Source: an uncultured Clostridia bacterium (lineage in GTDB: Bacteria; Bacillota; Clostridia; Oscillospirales; QAKW01). From it: a stretch of 64,000 nt of DNA. The notes under the pieces were generated by a model. The model was not told the origin of the DNA, did no database searches, and saw nothing but the letters and a program-made list of their open reading frames with translations. Numbering within the stretch: position 1 is the first letter of the stretch; each line of letters opens with the position of its first letter. Position numbers and translations under genes: made by a program. Location: NCBI GenBank assembly GCA_944385895.1, contig CALWYZ010000010.1, positions 30,603 to 94,602 of the forward strand, read 5' to 3'. Shown piece after piece: positions 14,235-23,648 of this stretch.

Positions 14235-16057
14235 TTGAAAAAATGAAAACCGTCTGTATTGTAGCTCAGGATACTCACAGAGAAGAACTGCTTAACACAC
14301 TTAGAGATCTCGGAATACTGCATATTGCCGAAAAAAATTCTGCAGATTCAAAACTGCTGGAACGCTTGTCTGTCCTTTCACATCTGATGCAGGAACTGAA
14401 AGACTATGTAAAAGAGAGTAAAAAAGAAAATGAACTACTCTCAGATGAGCAGTTTGAAAAAATGAGCCAAAGTGCTGTCATTGCGCTTGAAAGAAAGAGT
14501 GCGCTGAAAGACAGTCTTAACGCATTGCTTCTTGAGATAGAAAGAATAAATATGTGGGGTGATTTTGATCCGCAAAGCATAAAAGATCTTCCTAATAATT
14601 TTGATCTGCATTTCTACAGTATTGATAAAAAAGGATACATGTCGATCAAAGAAGATGAAAACATAAAATTCATTTGTATTGCACCTGTGAAAAAAATGAA
14701 AACCGTTGCTGTTTTCGGAAGACTTGACCCCGCTGTTGGCGCAGTTGAGTTTAATCTTCCTGAAAAAGGTCTTTCTGAATTAAAAGAAGAAGCAGAAAAA
14801 TGCAAAAGGGAGATTTCGGAATGTGAAAATATAATAACAGAAGCGGCGAGACATCTGAAAAGCTACTCCCGGCAATTACTGAATACACAAAATGCCGTAG
14901 AATATTCTTCGGCGGACAGATCTCTTGAAACGGATAGCGGACTTGTGTGGATAACAGGCTACATCCCCGCAGCTGAAAAGGAAAAGTTTTCTGATGCTGC
15001 AAAAGAACATGGCTGGGCATGGCTTATAAACGATGTGGAAGAGGATGATGCAAATGTCCCCACAAAGATACGCTACAATAAGATTACACGGCTTATAAAG
15101 CCTTTGTTTGACATCTTGGGAACGGTTCCGGGATATAGAGAGTATGATATTTCATTTTGGTTTCTGGCATTTTTTGCTTTGTTTTTTGCAATGATAATCG
15201 GCGATGCAGGTTATGGCGTGCTCTTTCTGATCTGCACAGCCGTTATCAACATTAAGATGAAAAAGATAACAAATATAACGCTTCTTCTTTACCTGCTATC
15301 TTCCGCAACTGTTATTTGGGGTGCGCTGACAGGTACTTGGTTCGGTCTTGAGGGAGCAATGAAAATACCGTTTTTAAAGGCTCTTGTTATTCCCGCATTT
15401 GCAAATTATCCCGAATATTTCGGTATTACAGCGACGGACGCTCAGAACAATGTGATGAAGTTTTGCTTCAGTATAGGAGTTATCCAGCTGGCGCTTGCGT
15501 GTATTATGAACATAAAACGAAAAATCGGCCAGAAAAATCTCAGCTGGATTTCGGACCTTGGTTGGCTGTTTGCAATCAGTGCGTTGTATTTTGTGGTGTT
15601 ATATCTTGTCATTGGTCAACAGATTAACCTGGGTATTGTTGGTGCAATCGTTGGTCTTGGATTCCTGTTGGTTGTATTTTTCGGTGGGATGGATCCCAAA
15701 AAGACTTTTTCACAAGGGTTCAAAGCAGGTTTAGGAAACACGTTTACGGTATTTTTGGACACTATATCAGCGTTCGGTAATGTTATGAGTTATATAAGAC
15801 TCTTTGCAGTCGGTATGGCATCTTTAGCGATTGCGCAAAGCTTCAACAATATGGCATCGGGGTTCAGCGGAGCACTTGTTATTGTCGGAGCCGTGATTAT
15901 GATAATAGGACATATTTTGAATATCGTAATGGGATTTTTGTCTGTTGTTGTACACGGCGTCCGTCTTAATCTTTTAGAGTTTTCCGGACAGCTGGGCATG
16001 GAGTGGTCAGGTATAGCTTACAATCCATTCCGCAAATTCAAAAAAACAAAAAAATAA
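14231..16057 (+). CDS. atpI: V-type ATP synthase subunit I, 608 aa
   Basis: Membrane stator (a-type) subunit. The first 300 residues are a cytosolic arm with coiled coils. The C-terminal half has about seven membrane segments from FWFLAFFALFFAMIIGDAGY onward. GDAGYG and the late YIRLFAVGMASLAIAQ helix with its essential Arg are family hallmarks for ion translocation. It is on the short side (usual 600-660). The start overlaps the D gene by 4 bp (ATGA). Confidence 0.95.
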   Translation: MIEKMKTVCIVAQDTHREELLNTLRDLGILHIAEKNSADSKLLERLSVLSHLMQELKDYVKESKKENELLSDEQFEKMSQSAVIALERKSALKDSLNALLLEIERINMWGDFDPQSIKDLPNNFDLHFYSIDKKGYMSIKEDENIKFICIAPVKKMKTVAVFGRLDPAVGAVEFNLPEKGLSELKEEAEKCKREISECENIITEAARHLKSYSRQLLNTQNAVEYSSADRSLETDSGLVWITGYIPAAEKEKFSDAAKEHGWAWLINDVEEDDANVPTKIRYNKITRLIKPLFDILGTVPGYREYDISFWFLAFFALFFAMIIGDAGYGVLFLICTAVINIKMKKITNITLLLYLLSSATVIWGALTGTWFGLEGAMKIPFLKALVIPAFANYPEYFGITATDAQNNVMKFCFSIGVIQLALACIMNIKRKIGQKNLSWISDLGWLFAISALYFVVLYLVIGQQINLGIVGAIVGLGFLLVVFFGGMDPKKTFSQGFKAGLGNTFTVFLDTISAFGNVMSYIRLFAVGMASLAIAQSFNNMASGFSGALVIVGAVIMIIGHILNIVMGFLSVVVHGVRLNLLEFSGQLGMEWSGIAYNPFRKFKKTKK

Positions 16058-16078
16058 TTTATTTTTAAGGAGGCAATT

Positions 16079-16516
16079 ATGGAAATTCAATATATTGGTA
16101 TGGCATGTGCTTTAGGGCTCTCTGCTATAGGTTCAGCTTTTGGTGCGGGTTACGCCGCAATGTCTTCAGTCGGTGCGTGGAAAAAATGTTATGCAAACGG
16201 AAAACCCGCACCATTCATGATGGTTGCTTTTTCAGGCGCTCCGCTTACTCAAACGATTTACGGCTTTTTGCTTATGAACTTTATCCGCAGTGCGTTCGAG
16301 TCGGGAACAGCTTCCGCTACATTGTGTATGTTTGTTGGTCTGCTTGCAGGTCTTGCGATTGGACTGTCTGCTCTGTTCCAAGGCAAAGTTGCTGCCGCTT
16401 CTGCAGATGCTCTCGGAGAGACAGGCAAGGGTACAGCAAACTACTTTATCGTTATCGGTATCGTTGAAACAGTTGCGTTGTTCACATTGGTATTTGGACT
16501 TCTTTTATTGCAGTAA
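16079..16516 (+). CDS. atpK: V-type ATP synthase subunit K (c-ring), 145 aa
   Basis: Proteolipid ring subunit with four membrane helices. The ion-binding acid is Glu130 (GIVETVALF) in the last helix. Thr57-Gln58 (PLTQT) and Gln101 (FQGKVAAA) correspond to the extra Na+ ligands known from Enterococcus hirae NtpK, so Na+ coupling is likely. This is inference from residue pattern and is not proven. AAGGAGG lies before the ATG. It is the last gene of the operon. Confidence 0.93.
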   Translation: MEIQYIGMACALGLSAIGSAFGAGYAAMSSVGAWKKCYANGKPAPFMMVAFSGAPLTQTIYGFLLMNFIRSAFESGTASATLCMFVGLLAGLAIGLSALFQGKVAAASADALGETGKGTANYFIVIGIVETVALFTLVFGLLLLQ

Positions 16517-16862
16517 TTATGGTGGCCAAGGCAATATTGCACTGAGATTTTCACTGTTGTTTATGCACTGTATAGATTTACTCGTTGCAACAGTAATTAA
16601 ATGAAATATACTAAGTCAAATATAAATTTAAATTGGGCGGCAACAGGCTAATAAAGCCTGTTGCCGCCCACCATTTAATTAAATAAATGAAAGTAAAAAG
16701 ATGACCGGATAAAAATATTTATTTGATAAGACAGAAGAATATTTCGCAATTTTTTGTCTACCAACAGCAAAAAACATTGTGGTATTATTTTTATTTTCTT
16801 TTTAAATACTGGTTACAAATTTTAGCGCATATTTATTCCTATGCTGAAAATATAGGGACAAC
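16517..16862. other. intergenic, mostly empty
   Basis: Apart from the strong hairpin at 16635-16669, I see no gene or repeat. The left 120 bp following atpK and the right 190 bp are AT-rich. Confidence 0.5.
16635..16669 (+). terminator. long perfect hairpin after the V-ATPase operon
   Basis: GGGCGGCAACAGGCT and AGCCTGTTGCCGCCC form a perfect 15-bp stem with a 5-base loop. It is followed by CACCATTTAATT, not a clear T-tract, so termination is likely but not canonical. Confidence 0.65.
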
Positions 16863-17687
16863 TTAAAGGTCTTTGTTTGGAGAGTGTCCAAAAAACTTTT
16901 TATATGCACGATAGAAAGCCGAATAGTCATGGAAACCGCATTGCTGTGCCGCAACAGTCGCCTGTGTGCCTTTTTTTATGTTATTTTTTGCAGCTATAAG
17001 CCGTTTTATCATAATGTATTCCCAAACGGAAGAACCGGTGGCGTTTTTAAACACTCTGCTAAATTGTGATACGCTCATAAAAAAATATTCGCTCAATGAC
17101 CCCAACGTTAAATCATCAAATAAGTGCAGATTAACATAATTAAGGATTTTTTGTGTAAGTTTTTCCTCATCGGTATTTTTTAGCTCAAATTGTTTTGATA
17201 AAAAAGCGCTTGAAATAGTGCTTAGCAAAGTAAATAATCGTATTTTTATTTCTATTTTTTTCTGCATATCCGATATACCGGTATTACACATATTTTGCAA
17301 TAATTCTAAAGGCTGCTCCAACTTAAAATCAGCTGGTAAAAACAGATTGCCCTTGCCCAGAGGATGGTCGTAAAACGGTTTTAGCAGAGTGTGTGACGGA
17401 TCTATACCGCTAATGATATCAGGCAGAAAATGCAGAGAAAATCTCTCGTAGGTTTTATCAGACAGAATTTTTATCATATGCGATTCTGATGGGCGCATTA
17501 TCAGGATACATCCCGGTATAAGAGGATATTCTGTTCCCTCTACAAGGTATACGGCATCGCCTCCGATATAACAGTATATCTCAAGCTGTTCATGTAGATG
17601 CATCTTGAAAGAAGTATCCTTTGGCTTTTCATCAATCGAATGATGAAAGTATATTTCTTCATCTTTATATGAAAACCTATGATTCAT
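16863..17687 (-). CDS. AraC family transcriptional regulator, 274 aa
   Basis: A cupin-type sensor domain (MHLHEQLEIYCYIGG and VEGTEYPLIPGCILIMRP, residues 25-65) is joined to two C-terminal helix-turn-helix motifs (LGSLSEYFFMSVSQFSRVFK and QQCGFHDYSAFYRAYKKFF). It is divergent from the uronate operon, with 146 bp between, which points to local control, probably activation by a uronate-derived ligand. I use ATG 17687 (MNHRFSYKDEE); a start 15 codons earlier (17732) also lacks a good ribosome binding site, so the start is uncertain. Confidence 0.92.
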   Translation of the reverse strand: MNHRFSYKDEEIYFHHSIDEKPKDTSFKMHLHEQLEIYCYIGGDAVYLVEGTEYPLIPGCILIMRPSESHMIKILSDKTYERFSLHFLPDIISGIDPSHTLLKPFYDHPLGKGNLFLPADFKLEQPLELLQNMCNTGISDMQKKIEIKIRLFTLLSTISSAFLSKQFELKNTDEEKLTQKILNYVNLHLFDDLTLGSLSEYFFMSVSQFSRVFKNATGSSVWEYIMIKRLIAAKNNIKKGTQATVAAQQCGFHDYSAFYRAYKKFFGHSPNKDL

Positions 17688-17743
17688 TTTTATTCCACTT
17701 TCGGTTGTTCTTGTATAAATCAATTTTAACATATTATGATAAG

Positions 17744-17801
17744 ATTTACAATGTTTGAGAACAAATTTACAATGGAATTGTAAATTTGTTTGATATATAA
17801 T
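17744..17801 (+). promoter_or_regulatory. regulator sites and promoter of the uronate operon
   Basis: ATTTACAATG occurs at 17744-17753 and 17765-17774, exactly 21 bp apart (two helical turns), the classic layout of AraC-type direct repeats. The second copy is also half of a perfect palindrome, ACAAATTTACAAT-gga-ATTGTAAATTTGT (17761-17789). A TATAAT at 17796-17801 follows with no good -35 box, and a second TATAAT lies at 17806-17811. Activator-dependent transcription of uxaC is the simplest reading. Confidence 0.65.
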
Positions 17802-17833
17802 CAGTTATAATAATTGGAAAGGTTTGGGCTGAT

Positions 17834-19195
17834 ATGAAAGAGCGATATTTGCTTTCAACGCCGGCTGCGGCAAAATTATATAACAAAATCAAAGATTGTC
17901 CTATATATGATTATCATTGCCATTTATCGGCACGGGAAATAACAGAGGACATAACATTTGATAATATAGGAGAGTTATGGCTTGGCGCTGACCATTATAA
18001 ATGGCGTCTTATGCGTGCCGCAGGCATTGATGAAAATTTGATTACCGGCAATGCCGGATGGAGGGAAAAATTTATTGCCTATGCCGGTGTAATATCCAAG
18101 GCTGCCGGCAACCCGCTTTATCACTGGTCACATATGGAATTGAGCAGATATTTTAATATAGATACCACTATATCAGAAGAATCTGCAAATGCAATCTGGG
18201 AAGAGGCAAACGAGACTATAAAAAAGTCTAAGCTCTCGCCGAAAAAGCTTATACGGATGTCAAATGTAAAATACATAGCAACGACTGATGATATCACAGA
18301 TAGCTTGAAATACCATTCAATGCTGCAAAGTCAGTCGGATTTTGATACGGTTGTAGCGCCGTCGATGAGATTTGATAAGCTGCTTTTAATTAACAGAGAC
18401 GATTATGCTCAGTATATCCGTACTCTCTCAGAACAGACCAAAATATATATTTCAAATATTGACCAGCTGCAATCAGCCGTATCGGAAAAAGTAAAATATT
18501 TTATTAAGCATAACTGCAAGTTTGCGGATATCGGAATACCTTTCTTCCCTGACGTTACAGATGATGAAAAGGCTGCTTCCAAAGCATTTGAAGATGCACT
18601 TGAAGGTAAAACTGCCAGTTCATCGGATTATTCAGCGTTTTTGCGTAAAATGCTTTTATTTATTGGAAAAGAGTGTAGGCAGAATAATATAATTTTGCAG
18701 TTGCATCTTGCGGTTTTACGTAATACAAATACGGAATTGTTTATAAAATTGGGTCCTGATTGCGGCGCGGACTGCATCGGTGATGTGATAGAGGGCAGTA
18801 AAATAGCATCATTACTGGATGCAATGAACTCGAACGCAGGGCTTCCGTTTGTTGTTTTATATACGTTAAATCCTTCAATGACCTCTCAGCTTGCTGCTAT
18901 TGCCGGAAGCTTTCAAAACGTAAGACTTGGGGCAGCATGGTGGTTTGCCGATCACAAAAGAGGTATAGCTGAGGTAATCAATACAATTGCAGAAATAGGA
19001 TATATTGACGGCTTCCTCGGCATGCTCACTGACAGCCGAAGCTTTTTATCATATACAAGACATGATTATTTCCGCAGAATTTTAGCAAGTATCTTATCAG
19101 ACTGGACAGAAAGCGGGGAATTCTCGGGAAATACACTGCAGCTGGCTGAAGATATTTGTTATAAAAATATAAAACAACTGATATTTGATAAATAA
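17834..19195 (+). CDS. uxaC: glucuronate/galacturonate isomerase, 453 aa
   Basis: Converts D-glucuronate to D-fructuronate (and galacturonate to tagaturonate), the first step of hexuronate catabolism in the cytosol. The amidohydrolase-like metal motif His28-x-His30 (YDYHCHLS) is at the N-terminus, followed by family blocks such as WGADHYKWRLMRAAG-type sequence near residue 50. Length is slightly below the usual 465-470. It is the first gene downstream of the AraC sites, so it leads the operon. Confidence 0.95.
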   Translation: MKERYLLSTPAAAKLYNKIKDCPIYDYHCHLSAREITEDITFDNIGELWLGADHYKWRLMRAAGIDENLITGNAGWREKFIAYAGVISKAAGNPLYHWSHMELSRYFNIDTTISEESANAIWEEANETIKKSKLSPKKLIRMSNVKYIATTDDITDSLKYHSMLQSQSDFDTVVAPSMRFDKLLLINRDDYAQYIRTLSEQTKIYISNIDQLQSAVSEKVKYFIKHNCKFADIGIPFFPDVTDDEKAASKAFEDALEGKTASSSDYSAFLRKMLLFIGKECRQNNIILQLHLAVLRNTNTELFIKLGPDCGADCIGDVIEGSKIASLLDAMNSNAGLPFVVLYTLNPSMTSQLAAIAGSFQNVRLGAAWWFADHKRGIAEVINTIAEIGYIDGFLGMLTDSRSFLSYTRHDYFRRILASILSDWTESGEFSGNTLQLAEDICYKNIKQLIFDK

Positions 19196-19210
19196 AGGAG
19201 TAATAAACAC

Positions 19211-20254
19211 GTGAAATTAACATTTCGTTGGTATGGTCAAAATGATCCCATAACGCTTGAAAAGATACGGCAGATTCCCAATATGTACGGAATAGTATCT
19301 GCTGTTTATGATGTTCCTGCCGGATCGGTGTGGAGCATGGAAAGTATTATGCGGGTAAAAACACAGGCACTTAACAATGGACTTGAATTTGATGTGGTTG
19401 AAAGTGTACCCGTTCCTGAAGAAATTAAGTATGGCGGACCTAATGCTAAAGAACTCACTGATGTTTATTGCGAAAATATCAGAAGACTTGGCAAAGCCGG
19501 GGTTAAATGTATTTGCTATAACTTCATGCCTGTTTTTGATTGGCTGAGAAGTGAATTGGCACATAAACAGGCGGACGGTGCAAATGCTCTTGCCTATGAT
19601 GAAAAAACTGTTTTGGCAATGGATCCGCTTAAGAGCGAACTGTCGCTGCCAGGCTGGGACGAAAGCTACACAAGAGAGCAGCTGGGCGGGCTTATTATGA
19701 AGTATAAAAGTATTTCTGAAGAAAAGCTGTGGGCTAATCTTGAAACCTTTCTTAAACAGATTATTCCGGTGGCGGAAAGCAATGATATTTCAATGGCGAT
19801 TCATCCGGACGATCCGCCTTGGGGAATATTCGGGCTGCCGCGTATTATAACAACTGAACGTAATCTTGAACGACTATTAAACCTGGTTGACAGTCCGTCA
19901 AACGGTATAACCTTATGTACCGGGTCTTTGGGTGCATTGCCGGAAAATGATTTGCCTAAAATAGCAAAACGTTTTGCTAAAAGAATACCTTTTGCTCACT
20001 TACGTAATATTTTGCGTACAGGCAACAGGCAGTTTCAGGAGGTCGCACACCCTACATCTTGCGGATCGCTTGATATGTATGGCATTGTAAAAAGTCTTGT
20101 AGAGGGTGGTTTTGACGGTTATGTCCGTCCGGATCACGGAAGAATGATTTGGGGTGAAGACGGTCGCTATGGCTATGGTTTATATGACAGAGCACTGGGT
20201 GCTGCATATATTAACGGTTTATTTGAAGCAATTGAGAAAGATATGGGTGAATAA
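19211..20254 (+). CDS. uxuA: mannonate dehydratase, 347 aa
   Basis: Dehydrates D-mannonate to 2-keto-3-deoxygluconate. It starts at GTG 19211 after AAAGGAG, with LTFRWYGQNDPITLEKIRQI as the standard N-terminus. TIM-barrel metal-binding blocks are visible: AIHPDDPPWGIFGLPR and later HLRNI and RPDHGRMIWGE. Length is normal (about 350). It lies 15 bp after uxaC and 2 bp before the reductase gene, and completes the glucuronate arm with them. Confidence 0.96.
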   Translation: MKLTFRWYGQNDPITLEKIRQIPNMYGIVSAVYDVPAGSVWSMESIMRVKTQALNNGLEFDVVESVPVPEEIKYGGPNAKELTDVYCENIRRLGKAGVKCICYNFMPVFDWLRSELAHKQADGANALAYDEKTVLAMDPLKSELSLPGWDESYTREQLGGLIMKYKSISEEKLWANLETFLKQIIPVAESNDISMAIHPDDPPWGIFGLPRIITTERNLERLLNLVDSPSNGITLCTGSLGALPENDLPKIAKRFAKRIPFAHLRNILRTGNRQFQEVAHPTSCGSLDMYGIVKSLVEGGFDGYVRPDHGRMIWGEDGRYGYGLYDRALGAAYINGLFEAIEKDMGE

Positions 20255-20256
20255 GA

Positions 20257-21081
20257 ATGAATGATACAATAGTTATAACTGGTGCCGGAGGAGTTTTATG
20301 CTCGGTATTTGCAAAAGAGCTTGCCAAAAACGGTGCTCCGGTTGCTCTTCTTGACTTGAATCTTGAAGCGGCTGAAAAGGTCGCACAAGATATACGCTCT
20401 GATAACGGAACAGCAAAAGCATATAAAGCTAATGTGCTTGATAAACAAAACCTTCAGCAGATTCATGACGAAATTGTCCGTGATTTCGGTAAATGTAAAA
20501 TATTGATAAATGGTGCAGGAGGAAATAATCCCAAGGCTACTACAGAACATGAAGTATTTGAAAACGGAGATGAGACGGCAGAGGAGTTTAAGACGTTTTT
20601 TAATCTTGAACAAGAAGGCTTTGACTTTGTTTTCAGATTAAATATCATGGGTACTTTGCTGCCAACACAGGTATTTTCAAAAGACATGCTCGGACAAACA
20701 GGCTGCTGTATAGTTAATATTTCATCAATGAACGCTTACAGACCCCTGACTAAAATACCTGCTTACAGTGCTGCAAAATCAGCAGTATCCAACTTTACAC
20801 AATGGCTTGCGGTACATTTTGCTCAGCAGGGAATTCGTGTTAATGCTATAGCTCCCGGATTTTTTGTAACTAATCAAAATAAGAACCTGCTTTTTGACCA
20901 GAATGGAAATCCTACTGCCAGAACCGATAAAATTATAAATGCTACTCCGATGAAGAGATTCGGAGAGCCGGAGGAACTGCTTGGAGCGCTTAAATGGCTG
21001 ACAAACGAAAAAGAATCCGGATTTGTCACAGGAATTGTTGTTCCGGTTGACGGCGGATTTTCTGCCTATTCAGGAGTTTAA
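20257..21081 (+). CDS. uxuB: SDR-type D-fructuronate (mannonate) reductase, 274 aa
   Basis: Short-chain dehydrogenase that should reduce D-fructuronate to D-mannonate, between uxaC and uxuA in the pathway. The NAD(P)-binding motif TGAGGVL is at residues 8-14, and the catalytic Ser156/157 and Tyr170-x3-Lys174 (YSAAK) are in place. It is not the long-chain polyol dehydrogenase UxuB of E. coli but the SDR form found in Bacillus subtilis and clostridia. The substrate is assigned by operon position. The gene begins 2 bp after uxuA. Confidence 0.85.
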   Translation: MNDTIVITGAGGVLCSVFAKELAKNGAPVALLDLNLEAAEKVAQDIRSDNGTAKAYKANVLDKQNLQQIHDEIVRDFGKCKILINGAGGNNPKATTEHEVFENGDETAEEFKTFFNLEQEGFDFVFRLNIMGTLLPTQVFSKDMLGQTGCCIVNISSMNAYRPLTKIPAYSAAKSAVSNFTQWLAVHFAQQGIRVNAIAPGFFVTNQNKNLLFDQNGNPTARTDKIINATPMKRFGEPEELLGALKWLTNEKESGFVTGIVVPVDGGFSAYSGV

Positions 21082-21112
21082 ATAATAATTCTTATACAGG
21101 AGATAAAATACT

Positions 21113-21748
21113 ATGGCTTTTTTGACAAAAGAAGAAGTTTTATTTAAAATTAGAGATAATGCAATAGTTGCCGTGGTACGCGGTAATACGCCTGAAAAGG
21201 CTGAAGAGATCGTTAACAGCTGTATTGATGGCGGAATCAATATTATCGAGCTTACCTTTACAGTACCATATGCGCACAGAATAATCGAAAAAATATCCCA
21301 AAAATACGGTGACAATATTTTGCTTGGAGCCGGTACGGTCCTGGATGCTCCTACAGCCAGAATCGCAATGCTGTCCGGTGCGCAATTCATTGTATCGCCG
21401 CATTTTGATCCTGAAGTTACACGTATTTGCAATAGATATCGTGTTGCAAATATGGCAGGTATTCTGACAGTAAAAGAAGCAATACAGGCAATGGAAGCGG
21501 GAGTTGATATTTTAAAACTATTCCCAGGGGATTTGTTTGGACCTGCGTTTATTAAAGATATAAAAGGACCTCTGCCTTATGCTCAGATTATGCCGACAGG
21601 CGGTGTAAGTATTGAGAATGCAGGACAGTGGATAAAGGCGGGTGCAGTTGCCGTAGGAGTAGGCAGTAATTTGATGAAAGGCGATGTTTATAAAAATGCA
21701 GCCGCTTTAATAAGAGAGATAAACAAATCAAAAAGTGAGAGGGGATAA
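21113..21748 (+). CDS. eda: KDPG/KHG aldolase, 211 aa
   Basis: Cleaves 2-keto-3-deoxy-6-phosphogluconate to pyruvate and glyceraldehyde-3-phosphate. Class I aldolase features: general acid/base Glu46 (IIELTFTVP) and Schiff-base Lys135 (ILKLFPGD). It carries VANMAGILTVKEA where most homologs read 'MPG(A/V)xTPTE', a modest change near the active site. It is trimer-forming by family. An ATG at 21113 follows AGGAGATAAAA. It sits between the reductase and its pathway partner kdgK. Confidence 0.93.
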   Translation: MAFLTKEEVLFKIRDNAIVAVVRGNTPEKAEEIVNSCIDGGINIIELTFTVPYAHRIIEKISQKYGDNILLGAGTVLDAPTARIAMLSGAQFIVSPHFDPEVTRICNRYRVANMAGILTVKEAIQAMEAGVDILKLFPGDLFGPAFIKDIKGPLPYAQIMPTGGVSIENAGQWIKAGAVAVGVGSNLMKGDVYKNAAALIREINKSKSERG

Positions 21749-21749
21749 C

Positions 21750-22766
21750 ATGATAGTAACATTCGGAGAAATAATGATGAGGCTGGCGCCTACCGGATAT
21801 TTACGCCTTAACCAGACGTCTCAGCTTGAAATGACATTTGGCGGAGGCGAAGCAAATGTTGCTGTGTCTTTGGCTAATTATAATAAAAATGCACGTTTTG
21901 TTACCGGCTTGCCTGACAACGATATCGGCTTAGCTTGCATAGGACAGCTTCGCAAATGGAATGTGGATACATCTGAAATAATAGTAAATCCCGGAAGAAT
22001 GGGAATTTATTATTGTGAAAAAGGCGCGTCCCAGCGTCCTTCCAAGGTTATTTATGATCGTGCAGGGTCTGCTTTTGCAAAACTTAAAAGCAGTGATTTT
22101 GATTGGAGTAAAATATTAAAAGGTGCAAAGTGGTTTCACTTTACAGGTATAACTCCTGCATTGAGCGATGGTATAGCCGATGCAACATTGGAAGCGTGCC
22201 GTCAGGCTGAACAAATGAACATTCCTGTTTCATGCGATCTTAATTATCGTAAAAAACTTTGGAGCAAAGAAAAAGCCAACAAAGTAATGAGTGGCTTGAT
22301 GCCTTATGTAGACGTACTTATAGCAAATGAAGAAGACGCAAATGATGTATTTGGTATAAAGGCCGGCAATACAGATGTAACAGCAGGTAAGCTGTGTTTT
22401 GAAAGCTACCGTGACGTAGCAAAGCAGATTGACGACCGTTTCGGAATCAAAAAAATAGCTGTAACGCTCAGAGAATCTGTTTCTGCTTCTAATAATCTGT
22501 GGTCGGCTATGTTATATGATAACGGAGATTTGTATTCATCTAAAAAATATAATATACAAATAGTCGATCGTGTCGGAGGCGGAGACAGCTTTGCAGCAGG
22601 GCTTATTTACGGCATCACAGAGGGCTATGACTGCCAGCGCGCATTAGAATTTGCTACAGCAGCATCCTGTCTGAAGCATTCGATTGAAGGGGATTTTAAT
22701 GACGTATCCGTATCTGAGGTAGAAGCATTGGCAAACGGCGACGGATCCGGCAGAGTACAAAGATAA
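21750..22766 (+). CDS. kdgK: 2-keto-3-deoxygluconate kinase, 338 aa
   Basis: PfkB-family kinase that phosphorylates 2-keto-3-deoxygluconate to the eda substrate. Sugar-binding GGGEANVAVSLANY near residue 33 and the catalytic GGGDSFAAGLIYG near residue 275 (Asp base) are present. I start at ATG 21750 (MIVTFGEIMMRLAPTG) because GAGAGGGG is 6 bp upstream. The gene follows eda by 1 bp, so translation is coupled. Confidence 0.94.
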   Translation: MIVTFGEIMMRLAPTGYLRLNQTSQLEMTFGGGEANVAVSLANYNKNARFVTGLPDNDIGLACIGQLRKWNVDTSEIIVNPGRMGIYYCEKGASQRPSKVIYDRAGSAFAKLKSSDFDWSKILKGAKWFHFTGITPALSDGIADATLEACRQAEQMNIPVSCDLNYRKKLWSKEKANKVMSGLMPYVDVLIANEEDANDVFGIKAGNTDVTAGKLCFESYRDVAKQIDDRFGIKKIAVTLRESVSASNNLWSAMLYDNGDLYSSKKYNIQIVDRVGGGDSFAAGLIYGITEGYDCQRALEFATAASCLKHSIEGDFNDVSVSEVEALANGDGSGRVQR

Positions 22767-22791
22767 ATTCAAAAAGGAAAAGGGTGATGAT

Positions 22792-23631
22792 ATGTTGGAT
22801 TTTAAATTATCGGCATTTGCAGATGAGGCGTCAAGTAAGCTGAGTGAACAAATTAATGCTATGCAGAAACACGATATTTCTTTATTGGAAATACGCGGAG
22901 TTGACGGAGAAAACATTTCCAAAATTACTCTTGCAAAAGCCAGAGAAATAAAAAATCAGTTAAAAGATGCAGGAATACAGGTCTGGTCACTGGGTTCTCC
23001 TTACGGTAAAATAGGTATCGATGATGATTTTCAGCCGCATTTGGATCAATTTAAGCATGGGCTTGAGCTTGCGTATGAGCTTGAAACAAAGCATATACGG
23101 CTGTTCAGCTTTTATAAGTCAAAGGATAAGCAGCCCGAGGAATATCGCGACGAGGTTATGAGACGATTGGAACAGTTTGTCGCTGCAGCAAAGGGCAGCA
23201 ATATCATACTTTGTCATGAAAATGAAAAAGGTATTTATGGTGATGTCGCCAAGCGCTGCGTAGAGATACATGAAACATTTCCTGAAATAAAGGCGGTATT
23301 TGATCCAGCTAATTTTGTTCAGTGCAAGCAGGATACAAAGGCTGCTTGGAATATGCTTTCAAAATATGTGGAGTATATGCATATAAAGGATGCGTTGGAA
23401 AGCGGAAAGGTTGTGCCTGCAGGGCACGGTATAGGTAATTTGCCGTTTTTACTGTCTCAGTACAAGGGTACCGTACTTTCGTTAGAGCCGCACCTTACTG
23501 TATTTAAAGGTCTGTCAGAACTGGAGGAAAATGAAAACAGAACTGTCATACCCGAATATCAGTACCGTTCTGCAGGTGAAGCATTTGATACAGCAGTAGA
23601 TGCTTTAAAGATGCTTATATCAAAAGACTGA
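22792..23631 (+). CDS. sugar phosphate isomerase/epimerase family (TIM barrel), 279 aa
   Basis: Xylose-isomerase-like TIM barrel. Metal-binding acidic residues are recognisable in ILCHENEKGIYGD, AVFDPANFVQC and HIKDALESG; the strand order fits the AP_endonuc_2/IolE-like family. The reaction cannot be assigned from sequence: members epimerise or isomerise keto sugars or act on inositol derivatives. Its place after kdgK suggests conversion of an uncommon uronate or aldonate into the pathway. It starts 25 bp after kdgK with AGGAAAAGG-type upstream sequence. Confidence 0.85.
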   Translation: MLDFKLSAFADEASSKLSEQINAMQKHDISLLEIRGVDGENISKITLAKAREIKNQLKDAGIQVWSLGSPYGKIGIDDDFQPHLDQFKHGLELAYELETKHIRLFSFYKSKDKQPEEYRDEVMRRLEQFVAAAKGSNIILCHENEKGIYGDVAKRCVEIHETFPEIKAVFDPANFVQCKQDTKAAWNMLSKYVEYMHIKDALESGKVVPAGHGIGNLPFLLSQYKGTVLSLEPHLTVFKGLSELEENENRTVIPEYQYRSAGEAFDTAVDALKMLISKD

Positions 23632-23648
23632 AAGCGGAGGCAAAAGAT

